From Scortum barcoo (lineage: Eukaryota; Chordata; Actinopteri; Centrarchiformes; Terapontidae), in contig CM041534.1 of assembly GCA_023238725.1 (NCBI GenBank), positions 20,555,803-20,619,802 of the forward strand: a stretch of DNA of 64,000 nt. Reading direction: 5' to 3'. Below, in pieces: positions 61,801-64,000 of the stretch. Each line of letters starts with the position of its first letter. Within the stretch, counting starts at the first letter, position 1. The translations under genes and the position numbers were made by a program. Under the pieces are notes generated by a model that searched no databases, had not been told where the DNA came from, and was given only the letters and a program-made list of their open reading frames with translations.

Positions 61801-62689
61801 TAGCTGCCACTTCAACATAAAAACTCAAAAGGCCCTCTCTAGGGCCACTTTGTCTGCTCTGGGCTACTGTAGAAACGTGGCGATGCGACGTGGCGATGCG
61901 ACGTGGCGGGCTGTCTAGAAGGGAACCCCTCCACATGTAGATATAAAGGATCATTCCAAGCTGACAAAAACACAATGATTCTGACTTTCAGGTGGTTACA
62001 GACTAATGAAAACTTAATTATGAATATATATTACATTTGTAACACTGGTTCTTTAAATCTAATTACCGTTTTCAAATATTAAACTAACTCCCGTCTGATT
62101 AGGTCAAACGACTTTTCTCCTGACACTGTTTACTTTGGATATTTGCAAATCAAGAATAAGTGGTACTTACAGGTATTTCTGACACCGGATATAGCACAAG
62201 GCTCTATTTCCATAAATGATGTGGTTGTCAGGGCTGGATGGAGAAACAGATTTATCAATATATTAGTTACACCTTAATGATCTAATACGATCCTGTAATG
62301 AATTCTGTCTTTGTGAAACATTGGCCATTTTTGATGCTGTAATTTGAGGTGGTTTTGTATTTTACTAATATTAATATTAATTGAATAAAACTGACATACC
62401 AACGTTTCACAGATACAGGAATTACTTGCAGGGCCAAAATATTTTATTGCATTATTGCACCAAATACTTTAACTGATGAAAACAACAAAATGAGAAAACA
62501 TGCAACTCTACATTATATATTTAGAACAGGACAGATTAAAGCTTTACATCTGAGTTGAAGACCTTTTTAATGAGGATATTAAAATATTACTTACTAATAT
62601 TTGATGGCTTTGGAATAAAACTTCACAGCATCTTCATACTTGTTTAACTTAAAGTTGTCGTTTCCTTTCTTCTTCATTTCTTCACTTCT
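41099..62689 (-). CDS. ttc3: TTC3, E3 ubiquitin ligase with TPR repeats and RING-H2 (5' end off window)
   Basis: TTC3 is a large E3 ligase; the mammalian protein is known to target phosphorylated AKT. I traced 38 coding exons on the minus strand, all with GT-AG borders and consistent phases, summing to 1,567 codons plus a TGA stop at 41,101-41,099. Order of parts: N-terminal TPRs, a Lys/Ser-rich linker, a second helical-repeat block, a Cys-rich zinc-finger-like module, conserved helical segments, an acidic Asp-Leu repeat exon, a long coiled coil, and a C-terminal RING-H2. Human TTC3 is 2,025 aa with sequence before the first TPR seen here, so one or more 5' exons probably lie beyond 64,000. 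Exon groups are described separately. The gene is convergent with vps26c, as in human 21q22.13. Confidence 0.95.
44267..47544 (-). CDS. ttc3: ttc3 exons 27-34: long coiled coil
   Basis: Exons are 47,395-47,544, 47,165-47,304, 46,093-46,161, 45,910-46,006, 45,249-45,352, 45,075-45,159, 44,824-44,925 and 44,267-44,475. The translation is rich in Glu, Lys, Gln and heptad-spaced Leu/Ile (for example KQKSIDELEQQMKEM, LFQQKLEEEVKKDQKEKK, EDEIKRCKVLI). This corresponds to the coiled-coil region of mammalian TTC3, upstream of the RING. Exon 34 switches to a Pro/Ser/Gln-rich linker (LPPVARQPVAPPQTHHKPP) and ends with FDKTMERLATMFPDYS, similar to a conserved pre-RING motif. Confidence 0.9.
47826..48250. 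mobile_element. possible hAT-type relic in ttc3 intron 26
   Basis: GTGATGTGTCCTTCCGTGTC and GAAGCTTCGAAGCG at the left, and GAAGCATCATGAAGCTTCAG and GAAAGCTTCAATGCTCC at the right, form imperfect terminal inverted wording around GAAGCTTC. It abuts the second element at about 48,266. The family is uncertain and there is no coding capacity. Confidence 0.35.
48266..48547. mobile_element. hAT-type miniature element, right end intact
   Basis: It ends GAGTTACATTCCACCACTG, the inverted form of the CAGTGGTGGAATGTAACTC terminus. The left end (AGATGGTGAGATGAAGTATT) is a decayed CAGTGGTGGA...AGTATTC end. The interior carries TCCTTTACTTAAGTAAAAGT and the right arm CTCAGGTACTTGAGTAAAAA, as in other copies in this window. 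Confidence 0.6.
48759..49593 (-). CDS. ttc3: ttc3 exons 25-26: large acidic exon with Asp-Leu repeat
   Basis: Exon 25 (48,945-49,593) is 649 bp, by far the largest. It begins with the conserved YFAQILEEHGPL and FPPLAQLKIQEAGGFEPFLL segments. These are followed by an LDDLDDLDNLDDLDDLDEM repeat (plus-strand about 49,309-49,373) and a low-complexity Pro/Asn/Gly/Tyr-rich tail with no clear counterpart in what I recall of the human protein. Exon 26 (48,759-48,827) is short and leads into the coiled coil. An open frame continues upstream of the exon 25 acceptor to 49,766, but that part is intron. Confidence 0.9.
50475..54733 (-). CDS. ttc3: ttc3 exons 17-24: central conserved helical region
   Basis: Exons are 54,669-54,733, 53,607-53,743, 52,588-52,908, 51,576-51,851, 51,446-51,489, 50,887-50,937, 50,714-50,793 and 50,475-50,633. 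The first two encode a Lys/Arg-rich helix (KKLKSKEERRLRRKQHKQ). Exons 19 and 20 carry conserved motifs aligning with human TTC3: WARIFIQLLSNCQDINPKLN, LTAAKSFIERHSGHLEQLDL and LFIWTLEEHREHYVSCHTIL. Exons 21-22 are a short Lys-rich linker (MKSRGRKKKQKEPM), and exon 24 carries FSVPSHLREQVADFEGQYN. All junctions are in phase. Confidence 0.9.
54852..57620 (-). CDS. ttc3: ttc3 exons 10-16: second helical-repeat block and Cys-rich module
   Basis: Exons are 57,468-57,620, 56,907-56,987, 55,718-55,827, 55,496-55,622, 55,282-55,404, 55,081-55,182 and 54,852-54,944. The first four give TPR-like helices (AFSQALALLETNKPK, YGRALALTQIGQPE, CLVFYAIGKVYVREN). Exons 14-16 give CKFPPIPDAICRLEKC, then GFIQICCCQRCIVEYHMNCW and CLTPDC; Cys and His spacing suggests zinc binding, by inference. 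The wording KSLKTTTFCEKNEK and SIKIFG aligns closely with the mammalian protein, so this module is one of the best conserved. Confidence 0.92.
56837..56860. repeat. (CA)n microsatellite in ttc3 intron 11
   Basis: Uninterrupted CA array just upstream, in the transcript sense downstream, of exon 11. Confidence 0.9.
57887..59734 (-). CDS. ttc3: ttc3 exons 5-9: Lys/Ser-rich linker with microexons
   Basis: Exons are 59,704-59,734 (31 bp), 59,515-59,599, 59,242-59,272 (31 bp), 58,460-58,520 and 57,887-57,974. They encode a low-complexity basic linker (for example KAPQSK, QAESSTKDSKPSKR, STAAKKKTKNRSSLSEEE) matching the poorly conserved segment between the two helical blocks of human TTC3. Exon 5 follows a nearly pure T tract of about 20 nt before its CAG acceptor. 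Exons 7-9 total 180 bp and could be skipped together without a frame change. Confidence 0.8.
59736..59757. repeat. poly(A)/poly(T) run at ttc3 exon 5 acceptor
   Basis: An A homopolymer on the plus strand reads as T on the transcript strand and serves as the polypyrimidine tract of the 31-bp exon at 59,704-59,734. Confidence 0.85.
60134..62689 (-). CDS. ttc3: ttc3 exons 1-4 of window: N-terminal TPR repeats
   Basis: Exons are 62,595-62,689, 62,171-62,233, 61,066-61,120 and 60,134-60,299. The translation gives classic TPR helices: MKKKGNDNFKLNKYEDAVKF, YSKAIKYYPDNHIIYGNRAL and GHYRYCEALFSMGEVKMALE, then AQNLCKDDSDGLRDL. These align with the N-terminal TPRs of human TTC3. The first exon begins in the acceptor-bound frame RSEEMKKK. 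A Met is available there, but the family has earlier sequence, so the true start probably lies outside the window or beyond the retroelement to the right. Confidence 0.9.
61490..62060. repeat. dispersed teleost repeat in ttc3 intron 2
   Basis: GAAATAGGTTTTACTTCGAC, GCTCTGGGCTACTGTAGAAA and TAGATATAAAGGATCATTCC are wordings of a repeat common in teleost introns. A short internal tandem, three copies of ACGTGGCG(ATGCG), lies at 61,875-61,910. Confidence 0.5.
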
Positions 62690-62759
62690 CTGGATGACGA
62701 ACAAACATTTAGGGAAGGTAGAGGTTATGGCTTCCACTTTTTATTTGAAACTTGATCCT

Positions 62760-64000
62760 TCACTTGAACATGGAAAAATATTCAATATGTATGTGAGGAT
62801 TCTCAGTCATCCAGAACATGGTAATTCCTAAGAGTCTGAGGAAAGTCAACTGGACTTGCTTAAAGTTTTGAAGACATTTCACCTTTCATCCAAGAGGCTT
62901 CTTCAGTTCTGGTAGAAAGTCTGGAAATTTAAAATCTAAAGGGGTCACTGATCCCTGAGAGTCGTTAGTGTGATCATTCGGGTCACGAGTTAAGGTGTGA
63001 ATAGGTGTTGAGCTGTCTGGGGAGGGAATTCAGGACTCTATTGTAAGTAGCTGATAACTGATCCTCTGTTTAGTGTTGGCCGTTCCAGTTTGACATAAAT
63101 GGCTTCTTTCACTCCTCTTTCAAACAAATCTGTCATCTCCAGCCAAAACATCTACATTACTTTCCTCAAAGAAGTGTTTTTTCTCTCTCTTGTGGGGTGG
63201 TTGTTTTGTTCTCCCCAACGTAAAATGTAAACTGTTTTCAGGGTCCCAGTTTGGGTATCCACATGTGGACGTGCATCCCTGATGTGTTTTTGCTCCTTCT
63301 CCTTTCCCTCTGCCCTCCTAAGCTCTCTGAGCCCTGTGGTATTGGGTAACATCATCCTTGTGCTGTAGTGGATGAATGAATCAAAGAGTAAATATGAATC
63401 CGTGTGAGTTTTCTGTACATTTTGATGTGTACCAAACAGTCCAAGAAGGCCAGAACATTTTCCTCGACATCTTCACGGGTAAACCTGATGTTGTAGTTCA
63501 TTGTTTTGACATGGTCTGTGAAGGCCTCTACTTCTTGTGCCTTGATTTTAACCCAGGTGTCATCCATGTATCTAAACCAGTGCCCGGGAGGATTCCTGTG
63601 AACGAGGTCATTGCCTTGTTCTCTACTTCTTCCGTGTATAGATTAGCTACTATAGGAGCACAGGTGAGCCCATGGTGTAGTCGTGTTTCTGTCTGTAATA
63701 ACCTTCTCTGTACTGGAAATAGGTGGTGGTTAGGCAGAGGCCATGCAGGGTGCGTATGTGGTCCGGAGTGAAGTTTGTTCTGTTAACTGATGTGCTGTCT
63801 TGTACCAGTCGTCCTCTTACCGTCTTAACTGCTTCCACAGTGGGAATGCAAGTGAAAAGTGACATCGCAGGACACCACGGTGTCACCTGAGTCTAGTTTT
63901 ATCTCCCTGATCTTGTGAGCAAAGTCCTGGGGGTTCTTGATGTGGTGTTAAGTTTTGCCTAGCATGGTTAGGATGGTGGCCAGGCGATTTTTCATGATGG
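62760..64000 (-). mobile_element. Penelope-like retroelement relic, 3' part, truncated by window edge
   Basis: Minus-strand fragments encode reverse transcriptase motifs typical of Penelope-like elements: SLFTCIPT, YTMGSP followed by NLYTEEVENKAMTSF, and the catalytic YMDDTWVKIKAQEVEAFTDH. Next comes FTREDVEENVLAFLDC. Further downstream (about 63,190-62,990) shifted frames read like the C-terminal part of the GIY-YIG endonuclease region of this group. The non-coding end (GAAGAAGCCTCTTGGATGAA, about 62,903-62,884) is typical of its terminal repeat. Many stops and frameshifts make it a pseudogene. It lies in the intron upstream of the first ttc3 exon seen here. Confidence 0.75.

Noticed and set aside
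62877..62891. Hammerhead-ribozyme-like wording (GGATGAAAGGTGAAA on the minus strand) in the Penelope-like terminal repeat
   Set aside because: Penelope-like terminal repeats are known to carry hammerhead ribozymes, but this stretch does not match the strict CUGANGA...GAAA core and I could not fold the three helices. A covariance-model search would decide.

Overview
This window is nuclear DNA of a ray-finned fish, probably a percomorph teleost. The evidence is GT-AG split genes with short introns, CpG-rich gene starts in AT-rich flanks, long CA/TG microsatellites, and relics of fish-type transposons (a Penelope-like element, a piggyBac-like element and hAT-type miniature elements). It contains no bacterial genes, operons or CRISPR array. 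Protein-family calls were made by reading the translations against remembered vertebrate homologues; no database was searched.

Layout. 1-12,780: long gene-poor stretch with microsatellites, diverged repeats and one weak possible exon on the minus strand (1308-1458). 12,781-13,930: CpG-rich block with a complete 61-codon ORF on the minus strand (13,343-13,528), preceded by three CRE-like TGACGT motifs; I do not recognise the product. 13,930-18,480: AT-rich, including a diverged tandem array of about 370-450 bp units (17,213-18,490) that ends next to the smg8 start. 18,670-25,427 (+): smg8, five coding exons. 27,024-28,800: hAT-type and piggyBac-like relics and a TA tract. 30,557-34,852 (+): an inward-rectifier K+ channel gene, best matched to kcnj15 (Kir4.2), with a TATA-like promoter, a non-coding first exon and a single coding exon. 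35,708-40,104 (+): vps26c (dscr3), eight exons, complete. 41,099-62,689 (-): ttc3, 38 coding exons recovered down to the RING-H2 stop codon; its 5' end lies beyond the window. 62,760-64,000 (-): a decayed Penelope-like retroelement running off the right edge.

How the genes relate. kcnj15, vps26c and ttc3 are neighbours in the human chromosome 21q22.13 (Down syndrome critical region) block, and the tail-to-tail order of vps26c and ttc3 is the same here. smg8 belongs to human chromosome 17, so its position marks a lineage rearrangement. The genes do not form one pathway: smg8 acts in nonsense-mediated mRNA decay, vps26c in endosomal recycling (Retriever/Commander), ttc3 in ubiquitylation, and the Kir channel in membrane potassium conductance. 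I found no convincing new multi-gene system. The best leads are the unrecognised microprotein locus, the tandem array beside smg8, the Kir channel without the usual PDZ-binding tail, and the Asp-Leu repeat in ttc3.
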